Positions 25,910-35,332 of a DNA stretch of 64,000 bases are shown here, piece by piece. The stretch is from Pseudomonadales bacterium. Its GTDB lineage: Bacteria > Pseudomonadota > Gammaproteobacteria > Pseudomonadales > Azotimanducaceae. The notes beneath the pieces are model-generated. The model made no database searches, was not told where the DNA came from, and was given only the letters and a program-made list of their open reading frames with translations. The first letter of the stretch is position 1. Every line of letters begins with the position of its first letter. Both the position numbers and the translations under genes were made by a program. The stretch spans positions 1 to 64,000 of the forward strand of contig JADHNI010000005.1 in the NCBI GenBank assembly GCA_016779585.1, read 5' to 3'.

Positions 25910-26659
25910 TTACCAGCCGGGTCTGACCGAGAGACCACAGTCGATGGTCAGCACGGAACCTGAGATGGATGCTGCGTTGTCGCTGGCAAGGTATACCGCA
26001 GCTGAAGCAATGTTCTTTGGATCCACCAGTCGACCGAGCGGAGCGGCGGATTTCCAGGCGCTAACACCCTCCGGCCAGCCTTCCTCAATTCCGTCGCGAT
26101 GAATCAGGCCGGGGGCAATGGCGTTCACCCGCACGCCAAGCGGGCCAAATTCCAGGGCAGCTGCCTGGCTCAGCATTTCCAGTGCGGCTTTCGAGGTTGC
26201 ATAGTGTGCGTGACCAAAGGCAGGCCTTGATCCCTCGATGGATGAGATATTAATGACTGAACCTGGTTTTTGCTGGGCCGCAAGGTGTTGAATCAATTTC
26301 ATGGGAGCCTGCACATTCGCCTGTTGTGTCATGGCCCACTGTTTGTTTGAAAGTTTTGCCAGGTCCTCAACGTTCTGCGACTCTGCTGCCGCACAGTTAA
26401 CCAGTACGGTGATGTCACCAAGTGCCGCCCTTGCATTATCGAACAGCTGGTCAACGCTGTGAGTATCACCGAGGTCAGCCTGAATAATCGCTGATTTGTT
26501 GCTGCATGCTGCAGCGACCGTCTCGGCACCTGTCTTGTTACCGTGGTAGTGCAGGGCAATGTTGGCGCCCGCCTCATCCAGGGCCTGGACAATAAATGGA
26601 CCCAGACCACTGCTGGCACCCGTTACGAGTGCGTTCTTTCCAGCAAGAGAAATCTGCAT
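25910..26659 (-). CDS. SDR family oxidoreductase
   Basis: The 249-residue enzyme starts at MQISLAGKNALVTGASSGLG with a Rossmann TGASSGLG loop. It has NISSIEGSRP and the YATSK catalytic pair, and ends in the usual SGSVLTIDCG. The true start is the Met divergent from the cupin gene; a longer frame extends across that gene. Substrate unknown. It forms a two-gene unit with the hydroxyacyl-CoA dehydrogenase. Confidence 0.88.
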   Translation of the reverse strand: MQISLAGKNALVTGASSGLGPFIVQALDEAGANIALHYHGNKTGAETVAAACSNKSAIIQADLGDTHSVDQLFDNARAALGDITVLVNCAAAESQNVEDLAKLSNKQWAMTQQANVQAPMKLIQHLAAQQKPGSVINISSIEGSRPAFGHAHYATSKAALEMLSQAAALEFGPLGVRVNAIAPGLIHRDGIEEGWPEGVSAWKSAAPLGRLVDPKNIASAAVYLASDNAASISGSVLTIDCGLSVRPGW

Positions 26660-26716
26660 GACGTCGTTCCGATTCACGAGATGATGTTGGATGATAACAC
26701 TGGTATCGTCTGCGCC

Positions 26717-27082
26717 ATGTCTGACTATCATGTAACGACCAACACACCAGAGTTCTGGACTGACGAACGCTGCTATATCACCGAACTCTGCAACACGGAA
26801 AAGCTCAACGGCGGTTCCCTTGCCATTGCGCGCGTCGAAGCTGGAGTGACCACGCAACTGCATTCGCTGACCGGTATTACTGAAACCTACATCGTGATCG
26901 AGGGTTCCGGTCAAATGGAAGTTGGTGAAGAGACGTTCGAGATCAATGCCGGGGACCAGGTGGTTATTCCCCCGGGGGTGCCGCAACGGGTTACGGCACT
27001 CCATGGAGAGCAGTTACGGTTCTACTGTCTTTGCACGCCCCGGTTTTATCCTGAAAGTTACGTCAATCTTGAGAGTGAATAG
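26717..27082 (+). CDS. Cupin-domain protein
   Basis: The 121-residue start at MSDYHVTTN gives a single cupin domain. Mets 11 and 12 codons upstream are alternatives, and no ribosome site decides between them. ETYIVIEGSGQMEVGEE and GDQVVIPPGVPQRVTAL form the two cupin motifs, with Glu present but some of the usual metal His replaced, so the metal site may be partial. It is divergent from the SDR gene and only three bases from the TPR gene. Confidence 0.82.
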   Translation: MSDYHVTTNTPEFWTDERCYITELCNTEKLNGGSLAIARVEAGVTTQLHSLTGITETYIVIEGSGQMEVGEETFEINAGDQVVIPPGVPQRVTALHGEQLRFYCLCTPRFYPESYVNLESE

Positions 27083-27085
27083 TTC

Positions 27086-27409
27086 ATGTCGATGACCGAT
27101 AACCTCGAGAAGATGCTGGCAGGTGGGCGAGATGATGCCATGCTTCGTTTTGGCCTCGGCAGTGCCTATTTCAATGAGAAACGTTACGAGGACGCCATTC
27201 GGCATCTACAGGCCTGCCTCAAACACGATGAGGGATACACTGCTGCCTATAAACTTCTTGGAAAAGCTTTCTTCCAGCAGGATCAACTGCAGGAAGCTAT
27301 CGAGGTGCTTGAGAAAGGCCTGCCGATCGCTACCGGTGGGGGCGACAAGCAGTCCCAGAAAGAAATCGAGGTATTCCTGAACAAGGCGCGATCAAGGAGT
27401 AACACATGA
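27086..27409 (+). CDS. TPR-repeat protein
   Basis: The 107-residue protein is mostly helical repeats: RFGLGSAYFNEKRYEDAIRHLQACLKHDEGY and AYKLLGKAFFQQDQLQEAIEVLEKGLP are two clear tetratricopeptide units. It probably mediates a protein contact. It overlaps the thioesterase ATG by four bases. Confidence 0.82.
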   Translation: MSMTDNLEKMLAGGRDDAMLRFGLGSAYFNEKRYEDAIRHLQACLKHDEGYTAAYKLLGKAFFQQDQLQEAIEVLEKGLPIATGGGDKQSQKEIEVFLNKARSRSNT

Positions 27410-28206
27410 GTTACGGCTTTGACTCCGACACACGGATGGAAAGCTCCGGCGATAGCCTCTTCTCAGGAGTCGTTAGCGCCGGCTGGAATATTGGGGACAA
27501 CCCTAATGGCGGATATCTTGTTTCACTCGTGAGCTCAGCGATTGCGCAGTGTGTGCCTCATCCGGACCCCCTGTCTTTTACAACACATTTCCTGAGGCCG
27601 GGCGTGGGTGGCGTCGAGTGCAGAGTGCATGTCGATGTCGTGAGAATCGGGCGAACCCTCAGCACGGTTCGCGCAACCCTGGAGCAGGAAGGCAAAACCA
27701 GGCTGGAGGTTATCGCGGCCTACGGTAACCTGGGAGAGCCCGCAGGCGTCAGTGCTGACTTGACGCTTGCAAGACCACAGATCCCGGAACCCGGAGCATG
27801 TATGCCACGGACGGGAGATCTGCAGAACATTGATATCGCACTGGTGCACAAGCTCGATGTGATGCTGCATCCTGAACTGGCCAGGCCAGGGGAATCAGAC
27901 GTTCCTGAAATCGCAGGATGGATTCGTTTTCCTGATGGCCGCGAACCGGATACGCGATCGCTGCTGCTGTTCTGTGATACGTTCCCGCCATCACCGTTTG
28001 GTGTGCTGGGCGTGGTTGGCTGGGTCCCGACCATTGAATTAACAGTTCATATAAGGCGCAGGCCTGCGCCCGGCTGGGTCCAGGCCCGCTTTGTCACCGA
28101 TGACCTGAATGACGGTCGCATGATCGAATCCGGAAGCCTTTGGGATTCAGAAGGGCAGCTGGTGGCGCAAAGCCGCCAGATCGGTCTTGTTATGCAACGC
28201 GACTAG
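27406..28206 (+). CDS. Acyl-CoA thioesterase-like (double hotdog) protein
   Basis: The 266-residue protein reads as a TesB-like pair of hotdog domains: NIGDNPNGGYLVSLVSSAIAQ and SFTTHFLRPGVGGVECRVHVDVVRIGRTLSTVRATLEQ in the first half, WVPTIELTVHIRRRPAPGWVQARF in the second. It would hydrolyse an acyl-CoA to the acid. Its message likely includes the cupin and TPR genes. It is convergent with the phosphorylase gene, with six bases between stops. Confidence 0.83.
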   Translation: MSYGFDSDTRMESSGDSLFSGVVSAGWNIGDNPNGGYLVSLVSSAIAQCVPHPDPLSFTTHFLRPGVGGVECRVHVDVVRIGRTLSTVRATLEQEGKTRLEVIAAYGNLGEPAGVSADLTLARPQIPEPGACMPRTGDLQNIDIALVHKLDVMLHPELARPGESDVPEIAGWIRFPDGREPDTRSLLLFCDTFPPSPFGVLGVVGWVPTIELTVHIRRRPAPGWVQARFVTDDLNDGRMIESGSLWDSEGQLVAQSRQIGLVMQRD

Positions 28207-28212
28207 AAGCGC

Positions 28213-28941
28213 TCAGGTGACAAGAGCTGTCAGTGCAATCTGCAGGCTGTCGGCCACTGCCTTCTTAACGCTGTCCTGGTGTGGGTCATAGGTCTCCATA
28301 GATCCGTCGTCCTGCGCCAGCGGGTTGCCATCAATGGCAACGACTGCTGCAGTTTCAACGCCATGAAGACCACAGATTACAAACAGTGTGGCTACTTCCA
28401 TCTCGACCGCTGTGACACCGGCTCGCTGCCAGAGTGGCAGGTCGCTGCCGAAAACATCATGGGGATAAAACATATCCGATGTCAGCAGGATGCCTTCATG
28501 GGCATTGATTCCAAGGCCGGCTGCCGCGTTACACATAGAAATCACCAGGTCCGGTGTTGCAAGAGCCGGGTAACCAACCGGCACGAGTTTCGGAGACAAA
28601 CCATCCTCACGAACTGCACCGGTTGCGATAACCACGTCTCCGGCGCTGACATTGTCCTGCATGCCGCCGGCAGAACCCGAGCGAATGATTCGTGTTGCGC
28701 CTGACTGGCAGATTTCCTCGAAACAGGCACCGGCGCCAGCGGAACCCACACCATGAGAGATGGCGCCAATTTCCTTGCCGAGATAAGTCCCCTTCAGGCT
28801 TCGGTATTCCCGGTTATGGGAGATCTCCTGCACGTCACTCAAGGATTCTGCAACCACATCAAGCCGATTGGGGTCACCCACAACCAGTACATGTTCAGGA
28901 ATGTTGTCTGAATCGGTTTTCAGGATTGGTAAAAATGCCAT
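28213..28941 (-). CDS. Nucleoside phosphorylase (PNP/UDP family)
   Basis: The 242-residue enzyme has the phosphate-binding VVGDPNR, ISHGVGSAGAGACFEEI and the ribose/metal-site AVEMEVATLF of the trimeric/hexameric nucleoside phosphorylase family, closest to uridine phosphorylase. It splits a nucleoside with phosphate to base and ribose 1-phosphate. It is downstream of a metallo-beta-lactamase-fold gene, two bases apart. Confidence 0.88.
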   Translation of the reverse strand: MAFLPILKTDSDNIPEHVLVVGDPNRLDVVAESLSDVQEISHNREYRSLKGTYLGKEIGAISHGVGSAGAGACFEEICQSGATRIIRSGSAGGMQDNVSAGDVVIATGAVREDGLSPKLVPVGYPALATPDLVISMCNAAAGLGINAHEGILLTSDMFYPHDVFGSDLPLWQRAGVTAVEMEVATLFVICGLHGVETAAVVAIDGNPLAQDDGSMETYDPHQDSVKKAVADSLQIALTALVT

Positions 28942-28943
28942 AG

Positions 28944-29903
28944 CTATTTCCTGCGTGAGCGGTGAACTTCCGCCATCAGTGTGAATATTTCTGCCGTATC
29001 TCCGGCCCGGGTATCACCCTGGTACTCCCGATAGAGGGTATGCACGTTAACGGCGATGCGTTCAGCGTCGGTCCAGGACTCAAAGTCGGTGAGGCAGATA
29101 TCATGGGCAGCATCCCGAACACTCATGCCGGCATCAAATCTTTTTCTCGCCTCCTGATCGACATAGGCGAGGTATTCTTTAACGCGTTGAACGCCGGCAA
29201 TGTCCGTGATGGGACCATGCCCTGGAACGATCACATCGGGATTACGATCAATGATCATGTCACAGGCTTTCAGCCAGTTGCTCACCGGCCCTGCCCACAT
29301 GATCGGTGTGCCATCAATAAACAGTATGTCGCCTGTGAATACGGTATTGTCTTCTTCCGCAAATACAAGAACGTCACCTCGGGTATGTGCGGGGCCAACC
29401 TCCACCAGTCGCAGTGTTTTGTCACCCACCTTCACTTCCATTTCTCCACTGAAGGTCTGTGTGGGCAACTTCTCGGCGACATCGCCGAAGTCGAAAGACC
29501 CGAAGATCTCCAGCATGTATTCACCCAGCTCGCCAATGGAAGGTGCGGCGTCCATCATGGCCTTCATCTGTTCGGGTCCAAACGCCTCCATCTCCCGGGC
29601 GCCGGCCTCGCTGGCAATGACTTCTGCGTGTGTGCAAAGACCGTTGCCATGGGTATGGTCGCCGTTTGCGTGGGTATTCACGACGGTACCGATGTCATCG
29701 GCGTGTATGCCAGTGGCGTCCTGCATGCTTTTCAGCATGTCCCTCGTCATGGAGGCGTCGAACAGGGTATCGACCAGTAGTGACTGGTCGTCATCGACGA
29801 TAAGGCCGCTGTTGGACCAGCCCCAGCTACCGTCCGGTTGCAGATAGCTGTATATGCCGTTACCGGTTTCATGCAGGCCTTTTGTGTAATTCCATGCAGC
29901 CAT
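28944..29903 (-). CDS. Metallo-beta-lactamase-fold hydrolase with altered His motif
   Basis: The 319-residue protein has the family motif T77-H78-A-N80-G-D82-H83-T-H-G-N and later GHGP. The canonical HxHxDH reads HxNxDH here, so the first metal site lacks one His; a variant seen in a subgroup of the fold. It could be a hydrolase of a thioester, lactone or phosphoester. Divergent from the SDR at 29997. Confidence 0.85.
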   Translation of the reverse strand: MAAWNYTKGLHETGNGIYSYLQPDGSWGWSNSGLIVDDDQSLLVDTLFDASMTRDMLKSMQDATGIHADDIGTVVNTHANGDHTHGNGLCTHAEVIASEAGAREMEAFGPEQMKAMMDAAPSIGELGEYMLEIFGSFDFGDVAEKLPTQTFSGEMEVKVGDKTLRLVEVGPAHTRGDVLVFAEEDNTVFTGDILFIDGTPIMWAGPVSNWLKACDMIIDRNPDVIVPGHGPITDIAGVQRVKEYLAYVDQEARKRFDAGMSVRDAAHDICLTDFESWTDAERIAVNVHTLYREYQGDTRAGDTAEIFTLMAEVHRSRRK

Positions 29904-29996
29904 GATTTTCCTCCCAGCCTAACTGCGTCGAAGATATCAGGATTAACCGGTGCGTGGTATGTTGCCGGTCTGGGAGTGCGATCAGGAGACGACGTA

Positions 29997-30839
29997 ATGA
30001 AAGATCTGAATGGCAGGGTAGCTGTGGTAACCGGAGCTGCCAGTGGCATAGGCAAGGCAACGGCAACCCGGCTCGCCGAAGAGGGTATGAAGGTTGTCCT
30101 GTCGGATATTGAAGAGGCTGCGCTGGAGAAGGCGGTCCAGGAACTCAAAGACCGAAACTTTGAAGTGATCGGCGTGCCGACGGACGTTTCGCGTAACGAG
30201 GCTATCGAGGCCCTCGCAGAAGAGACCATGTCGACCTTTGGTGCAGTGAATGTTGTGCACAATAACGCGGGCGTGGTGGTGTCCGGTCCGATTGAAGAGC
30301 TTAGCCTGTCTGACTGGGAGTGGGTCCTTGGCGTTGATCTCTGGAGTGTGATCTACGGCGTGCGTACTTTCCTGCCCCTGATCAAGGAAACCGGCGATGG
30401 CCATATTGTGAACACTGCTTCAACAGCCGGGCTACAGGCTTCGGGTTCTATTGCCCCCTACAACGTCGCGAAGTTCGGGGTGGTTGCGCTAACCGAGACG
30501 CTGCGCGTAGAACTGGATGATGCGAACTGCGGCGTGTCTGCCTCTGTGCTGTGCCCCGGTGCCATCAATACCCAGATCGTGATGAGCAAGCGTAACCGTG
30601 ACCCCGAATCAGCGCAGGATCACAAGGCCAGCGCCCAGGAAGAAGCCTTCGAAAAAAATGCGGGTGCGCTGCTGGCGCAACAGGGTAAAGACCCGTCGGA
30701 AGTTGCAGGTATGATCGTCAATGCGATCGTCAAAGACGAATTCTGGATCCTGACTCACGATGACTGGAAGAACGTGCTCCAGGAGCGCGTTGCTGCAATC
30801 GCAAAAGATCACAGCCTGTATCGCGGGTTTGGGGGATAG
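29997..30839 (+). CDS. SDR family oxidoreductase
   Basis: The 280-residue start is set by AGGAG about nine bases before the ATG of MKDLNGRVAVVTGAASGIGK. It has the TGAASGIG NAD(P) loop, NNAG, VNTASTAG and the YNVAK catalytic pair. The C-terminal tail is longer than in minimal SDRs. Substrate unknown. The GFA gene follows after three bases on the same strand. Confidence 0.88.
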   Translation: MKDLNGRVAVVTGAASGIGKATATRLAEEGMKVVLSDIEEAALEKAVQELKDRNFEVIGVPTDVSRNEAIEALAEETMSTFGAVNVVHNNAGVVVSGPIEELSLSDWEWVLGVDLWSVIYGVRTFLPLIKETGDGHIVNTASTAGLQASGSIAPYNVAKFGVVALTETLRVELDDANCGVSASVLCPGAINTQIVMSKRNRDPESAQDHKASAQEEAFEKNAGALLAQQGKDPSEVAGMIVNAIVKDEFWILTHDDWKNVLQERVAAIAKDHSLYRGFGG

Positions 30840-30842
30840 GCG

Positions 30843-31253
30843 ATGGCAAAAGAAACCGGAGGATGCCTGTGTGGTGCGATCCGCTACAAGTTTGATCGCG
30901 ACAGGGTAATCTCGTCAGGACATTGCCACTGCACAGACTGCCAGAAGGCAACAGGCAGCGGCAAGGCCACAATTCTTTTTATTCCCGCTGATGAGCTGAG
31001 CCTGTCGGGCGAGTGCAGGGTTTTCACGGTCGTTGGTACGGATGGCAGCCATGTTAGCCGGGGTTTCTGTCCTCAGTGTGGTTCGCCCATCATCAGTTAC
31101 ACCGCAGAGCAGCCTGAGATCAAGTTCATCAAGGCGGGCAGCCTGGATGATCCATCCTGGGTAAAAGTTGAAGCCAGTTACTGGGAAACGTCTGCACATC
31201 CCTGGGACCCGGTAAATCCATCGCTTCCCAGTTTCCCGCAGAATCCGAGCTAG
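30843..31253 (+). CDS. GFA-family zinc protein
   Basis: The 136-residue protein matches glutathione-dependent formaldehyde-activating enzyme-like proteins: C8-L-C10-G-A-I-R-Y, SGHCHCTDCQKATGS with C28, C30 and C33, and FCPQCGSPI near residue 77. These cysteines bind zinc. Many members do not act on formaldehyde, so the role is open. Tight spacing puts it in the SDR message. Confidence 0.87.
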   Translation: MAKETGGCLCGAIRYKFDRDRVISSGHCHCTDCQKATGSGKATILFIPADELSLSGECRVFTVVGTDGSHVSRGFCPQCGSPIISYTAEQPEIKFIKAGSLDDPSWVKVEASYWETSAHPWDPVNPSLPSFPQNPS

Positions 31254-31296
31254 AAACTGCTTTTTGCATCCTGGCAGGAACAGTCCCCACACCAGG

Positions 31297-32154
31297 TCAT
31301 GACACTTTCACCATTCCGCCATCAACAACCAGGGTCTGACCGGTGATGTTCATACTGTCTTCAGAGACCAGGAAGCAAACCGCATTACCCATGTCCTCCA
31401 CGGTTTGCTCACGGCGCAGCGGCGTTCGGTCGAAAATGGTTGGGTAGCTGTCATCGAAAATGCCCTCGAACCATTCTCGCGCATCCATGCCCTTGAATTC
31501 CGGCATGTGCTGTACGGCGTTCTCGGCGTTACTTTTCCAGGCGTCGGTATAGACGATACCAGGGCAGACCGCATTGACGTTGATGTTGTCTGCACCAAGA
31601 AGATCAGCCAGCGTCTGGGTGTAGTTGATCAGTGCTGCTTTCATGGCGTTGTAGCTGGGGTGCACAAAACCTGTGAGCATCTTTGGTGAAAACGAACCCA
31701 GGCCGGCAATGGAGGAGATATGTACAATCTTGCCGTACTGTTTTTCTTTCATATGGGGCGTCACCGCCTCGGTCATAAGCACCGCGGGCAGAAGGTTCTG
31801 GCGGTAGAGGGCATTCCATAAACCCTCGATCGCACCAAGTGGGTGATCCGGTGGAGTCTCCATATCTTTCGGGCCGGCACCGACGTTGTTGACCAGGATG
31901 TCAATCTGACCGAATTGGGCGAGGGTATCGTCCACGACCTTCAGCATGAACTCCGGGTCGGTTATGTCACCGGCCATTGCGACAGCCTTCCCTCCGGCTG
32001 ACTCAATCTGCTCGACCGTGTTCCGGGTGGTGTCCTGGCTGTAGCTGTTTACCACGACGGTGGCGCCCTCTTTGGCAAGGCTAATGGCAATGCCCTGGCC
32101 GATTCCCCTGCCAGCAGCAGAGACGATCGCCACGCGATTTTCCAGTTTACTCAC
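31297..32154 (-). CDS. SDR family oxidoreductase
   Basis: The 285-residue enzyme has SAAGRGIGQG, a VNNVGAGP loop, VHISSIAG and the Y-N-A-M-K catalytic pair. Its C-terminus (TGQTLVVDGGM) is standard. An insertion between the third and fourth motifs lengthens the protein. The substrate is unknown. It is convergent with the GFA gene and divergent from the MerR gene, with about 230 bases of non-coding DNA between. Confidence 0.88.
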   Translation of the reverse strand: MSKLENRVAIVSAAGRGIGQGIAISLAKEGATVVVNSYSQDTTRNTVEQIESAGGKAVAMAGDITDPEFMLKVVDDTLAQFGQIDILVNNVGAGPKDMETPPDHPLGAIEGLWNALYRQNLLPAVLMTEAVTPHMKEKQYGKIVHISSIAGLGSFSPKMLTGFVHPSYNAMKAALINYTQTLADLLGADNINVNAVCPGIVYTDAWKSNAENAVQHMPEFKGMDAREWFEGIFDDSYPTIFDRTPLRREQTVEDMGNAVCFLVSEDSMNITGQTLVVDGGMVKVS

Positions 32155-32387
32155 AGCGTTTCCTTCCTGGTTGTTCTTTTGCGTCCCACCATGGCGAAAA
32201 GCCCGACCTGACGCAAGGTGCAGGCTTTATGAACCCTGGGAGGGGAGAAAGGCACATAGTGAATGTGTCCAACTGAACCTGAACAAAATTGGCTAAAAGT
32301 GAGACAAAGCGGGCCGACGCTCGTAAACGTGTTCAAGGAATATCCACAAGTCCTGAAATATATAAAAGCTTCAGCGGAGGTTTGAGC

Positions 32388-33284
32388 ATGAACACAGGTT
32401 ACAGGATCGGCGCGGTCGCCAAGTTGACTGGCATTTCCACGGATACTATTCGCGCATGGGAGCGTCGATACAAGGTGGTTGAGCCCAATCGCGGTGAGAA
32501 CAACAATCGCTGCTATACGGACGGCCATATCAAGAAGTTGATCAGCGTTAAACGCCTGGTCGATGCCGGACAGGCGATTGGCACAATTTGTCGTCTTTCG
32601 GATGATGAACTTAAAGAGCGAACCAATGGTCTGCTCGGCGTAAACCGCAAGATCAGTACAGGTCCTGCCGGGACCTGGGCGGTTTTCAGCGTCCAGCAGC
32701 CAGCGTGGCTCAAGGCGTGTGTTTCAGCACAGTCAGAAAATGAGGTGAGCTGGTTTGCGTCTCTTGACGATATTGAACTCGAAAAGTACGAGTTCGTCGT
32801 GATTGACATGCCGAGCCTGTCTGAAGTCAACGAGCAGGAGATACTCAGGCATATCACCGAAAAAGACGCGCCGCGTTGCCTGGTGGTGTACCGATTTGCC
32901 TCGCGCACCCAGTTACGCTCGCTGACATCGAAAGGCTTCAGGCTTCTGAAAGGTCCCCTGGAACCCTTCGCGCTGGTGAATCTGCTCAGCAGTGATTCCA
33001 GTCCGGTTGCCAGTGCGCAGCCTCGACGGTACTCAGACATGCAGCTGACGAAGCTGGCAGAACTCTCCGGTGCGGTCGAGTGTGAGTGCCCGAAGCATCT
33101 TTCTGAGCTGGTTACGGCGCTCAATCAGTTTGAAGACTACACGCAGGATTGTATCTCGCAGTCTGATGAAGATGCGGCGCTGCATAGCCGTCTGCATGAA
33201 CTCACCAGCCAGGCCCGATCCATCATGGAGCAGGCATTGACAGATGTGATTGAAGTGGAAGGTTATTCAGAGCACATTAACTAG
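32388..33284 (+). CDS. MerR-family transcriptional regulator beside photolyase
   Basis: The 298-residue start is set by CGGAGG seven bases upstream. The N-terminal winged helix (residues about 4-70: YRIGAVAKLTGISTDTIRAWERRYKVVEP) is clear MerR. The remaining 200 residues show no Cys-rich metal site and no recognisable B12-binding motif like that of LitR/CarH, so the inducer is unknown. The gene runs three bases from the photolyase start, so it likely controls light-damage genes. Confidence 0.87.
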   Translation: MNTGYRIGAVAKLTGISTDTIRAWERRYKVVEPNRGENNNRCYTDGHIKKLISVKRLVDAGQAIGTICRLSDDELKERTNGLLGVNRKISTGPAGTWAVFSVQQPAWLKACVSAQSENEVSWFASLDDIELEKYEFVVIDMPSLSEVNEQEILRHITEKDAPRCLVVYRFASRTQLRSLTSKGFRLLKGPLEPFALVNLLSSDSSPVASAQPRRYSDMQLTKLAELSGAVECECPKHLSELVTALNQFEDYTQDCISQSDEDAALHSRLHELTSQARSIMEQALTDVIEVEGYSEHIN

Positions 33285-33287
33285 ACT

Positions 33288-34634
33288 GTGAATGTGCTCT
33301 TTATCTTCAGGCGGGATCTTCGCCTGGAGGACAACACCGCGCTGAATGAGGCGCTGCGCAGCGGTCATGATGTGACCGCTGCGTTCCTTGTTGACCCTGA
33401 ACTGATGTCGCGCTGGCAAAGCGCGGGAAAAAGACTCGCCTTTCTGGCGCAATCCCTGAGGGAACTCGCGGGTGCATTGGCAGCGCTGGGTGGCTCGCTG
33501 GTTTTCAGGACGGGTGAACCCGCTGCGACGTTGCGCGAGATGCTGGACGAAGGTGACTTCTCTGGCGTGTATATCAATCGCGATTACACACCTTTCGCGC
33601 GGCGTCGTGACAGTGCCATGGAGCAGGTCTGTAAAGAAAATGGCATCGCTTTCCACGCTTATGATGATCACCTGCTGAATCCCCCGGGACAGGTGCTCAA
33701 AGACGATGGCAGTCCTTATACGGTGTTCACACCTTACTTCAGGCGGGCGCAGCGTTTCCAGGTGGCAGAGTCACAGGACCTTGTGGCTGGCAGGTTCTCG
33801 CAAACCGAGACTGGTGAACTTGAACACACACCACTGGCTGTTTACCTGGGCACGGAAGTTGTCAGTTTTGAGCCGGGTGTCAGCGGTGCGAACCGGGCGT
33901 TGGAAAAGTTTTCCAGACTGACGGGCTACGAAACTGATCGCGATGTCCCTGCCATGGAGATGACCAGTCGGATGTCTGCACACCTCAGATTTGGCACCTG
34001 TTCGCCACGCCAGATGGCTGCCATTGTTTCAGGAGAGCTTGGTGCTGATCACCCGCTGATTCGACAACTGCACTGGCGTGACTTCTACACCCAGATCGCC
34101 TGGTACTTCCCACACGTTTTTGGTCACGCATTTCGCCTGCAGTATGACGCGATACACTGGCAGGAAGACGCGGAAGATTTCCGCAAGTGGTGTGAGGGAA
34201 GAACCGGGTTTCCTATTGTTGATGCAGGAATGCGTGAACTGGCCGAAACGGGTTACATGCATAACAGGGTGCGAATGGTTGTCGCCTCGTTCCTGACAAA
34301 GAACCTGCACATAAGCTGGCAGCAGGGGGAATCCTATTTTGCCGAACACCTGGTGGACTATGAGCCTTCAGTCAACAACGGCAACTGGCAGTGGGGCGCT
34401 TCCACGGGATGTGACGCACAACCATATTTCAGGGTGTTTAACCCCTGGCGCCAGCAACAGAAGTTCGACAAGGACTGTGTTTATATCAAGCGCTGGATAC
34501 CCGAGCTGGCTGATTATCCACCGGCCGCCATTCACAAGCTGGAGAAGGAAGGTGATTTCTACCTGCCACGGATTGTTGAGCTCAAATCCTCCAGTGAACA
34601 GATCAAGGCAGCCTTCAAGGAAGCCGCCGTGTAA
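33288..34634 (+). CDS. phrB: Deoxyribodipyrimidine photo-lyase (class I)
   Basis: The 448-residue enzyme begins at a GTG (a second GTG is two codons on). MNVLFIFRRDLRLEDN is the antenna-binding start, and WRDFYTQIAWYFPHVF, NNGNWQWGASTGCDAQPYFRVFNPW are the FAD and DNA-binding signatures of class I CPD photolyases. It repairs cyclobutane pyrimidine dimers with light. Expression probably follows the MerR gene before it. Confidence 0.95.
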   Translation: MNVLFIFRRDLRLEDNTALNEALRSGHDVTAAFLVDPELMSRWQSAGKRLAFLAQSLRELAGALAALGGSLVFRTGEPAATLREMLDEGDFSGVYINRDYTPFARRRDSAMEQVCKENGIAFHAYDDHLLNPPGQVLKDDGSPYTVFTPYFRRAQRFQVAESQDLVAGRFSQTETGELEHTPLAVYLGTEVVSFEPGVSGANRALEKFSRLTGYETDRDVPAMEMTSRMSAHLRFGTCSPRQMAAIVSGELGADHPLIRQLHWRDFYTQIAWYFPHVFGHAFRLQYDAIHWQEDAEDFRKWCEGRTGFPIVDAGMRELAETGYMHNRVRMVVASFLTKNLHISWQQGESYFAEHLVDYEPSVNNGNWQWGASTGCDAQPYFRVFNPWRQQQKFDKDCVYIKRWIPELADYPPAAIHKLEKEGDFYLPRIVELKSSSEQIKAAFKEAAV

Positions 34635-34651
34635 CGCATAATGGTGCCCCT

Positions 34652-35332
34652 GTGCCTTGCAGAACCCGAGCGTTGTTCAAATTCCTGCCAATCCTGCTGT
34701 TGCTGATTCCGCTTGCCGCACTTTCAGCAGAAAGTCACCTGAACCCTCATGATCGCGATTACTCCGGTCATTGGGAGCTGGACTATCAGCTGAGTGATCA
34801 TCCGCAGGAAAAAATCCGCAGCCTTTATGTCCAGGCGAGATCGCAGGCGCAACGGCTTGCCGAGCGAGCGCAGAATTCCGGACGTTACGTGGACCCACAG
34901 ATTTTTAACTACCAGTCCATCATTGGCCTTGGCCGACTGACTGAGAAAATTGCCAAGGCCACGGTTCTGGATATCACCCAGGGTGATGATCACGTTGTGA
35001 TCCGCCGCAATGATGATTACGCACTGGTCTGTGACTTTACTGACCTTGGATTCAAGCAGAGTGCCATTGGCACCGAAGGATGTGCCTGGCAGGAAGACCA
35101 ATTGACATTCCAGGTAGCGCTGCCTGAAGGCCTGAACGTGTTGCATCGCCTCAGTATTGCAGCAGACCGCAGTCGCCTGAACATCGCGACGACAGTAATT
35201 GTGGACGGTATCCGCTATCCCTTCACCCTGAACAGGGTCTACATGCCTTATGAACCCGGGGAAGGGCTTTACGACTGTGAATACACGATAGCCACCCAGA
35301 CCACCTGCACGCTGCGCGGTCAAGATGAATGA
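34652..35332 (+). CDS. Exported protein of unknown function
   Basis: The 226-residue frame starts at a GTG. A leader (residues 8-25, LFKFLPILLLLIPLAALSAES) predicts export. The body is mixed beta and helix, with Cys in pairs near the end (about residues 206 and 220) that could form a disulfide outside the cytoplasm. No family is recognised. It overlaps the lipoprotein ATG by four bases, so they are one unit with the photolyase operon. Confidence 0.72.
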   Translation: MPCRTRALFKFLPILLLLIPLAALSAESHLNPHDRDYSGHWELDYQLSDHPQEKIRSLYVQARSQAQRLAERAQNSGRYVDPQIFNYQSIIGLGRLTEKIAKATVLDITQGDDHVVIRRNDDYALVCDFTDLGFKQSAIGTEGCAWQEDQLTFQVALPEGLNVLHRLSIAADRSRLNIATTVIVDGIRYPFTLNRVYMPYEPGEGLYDCEYTIATQTTCTLRGQDE

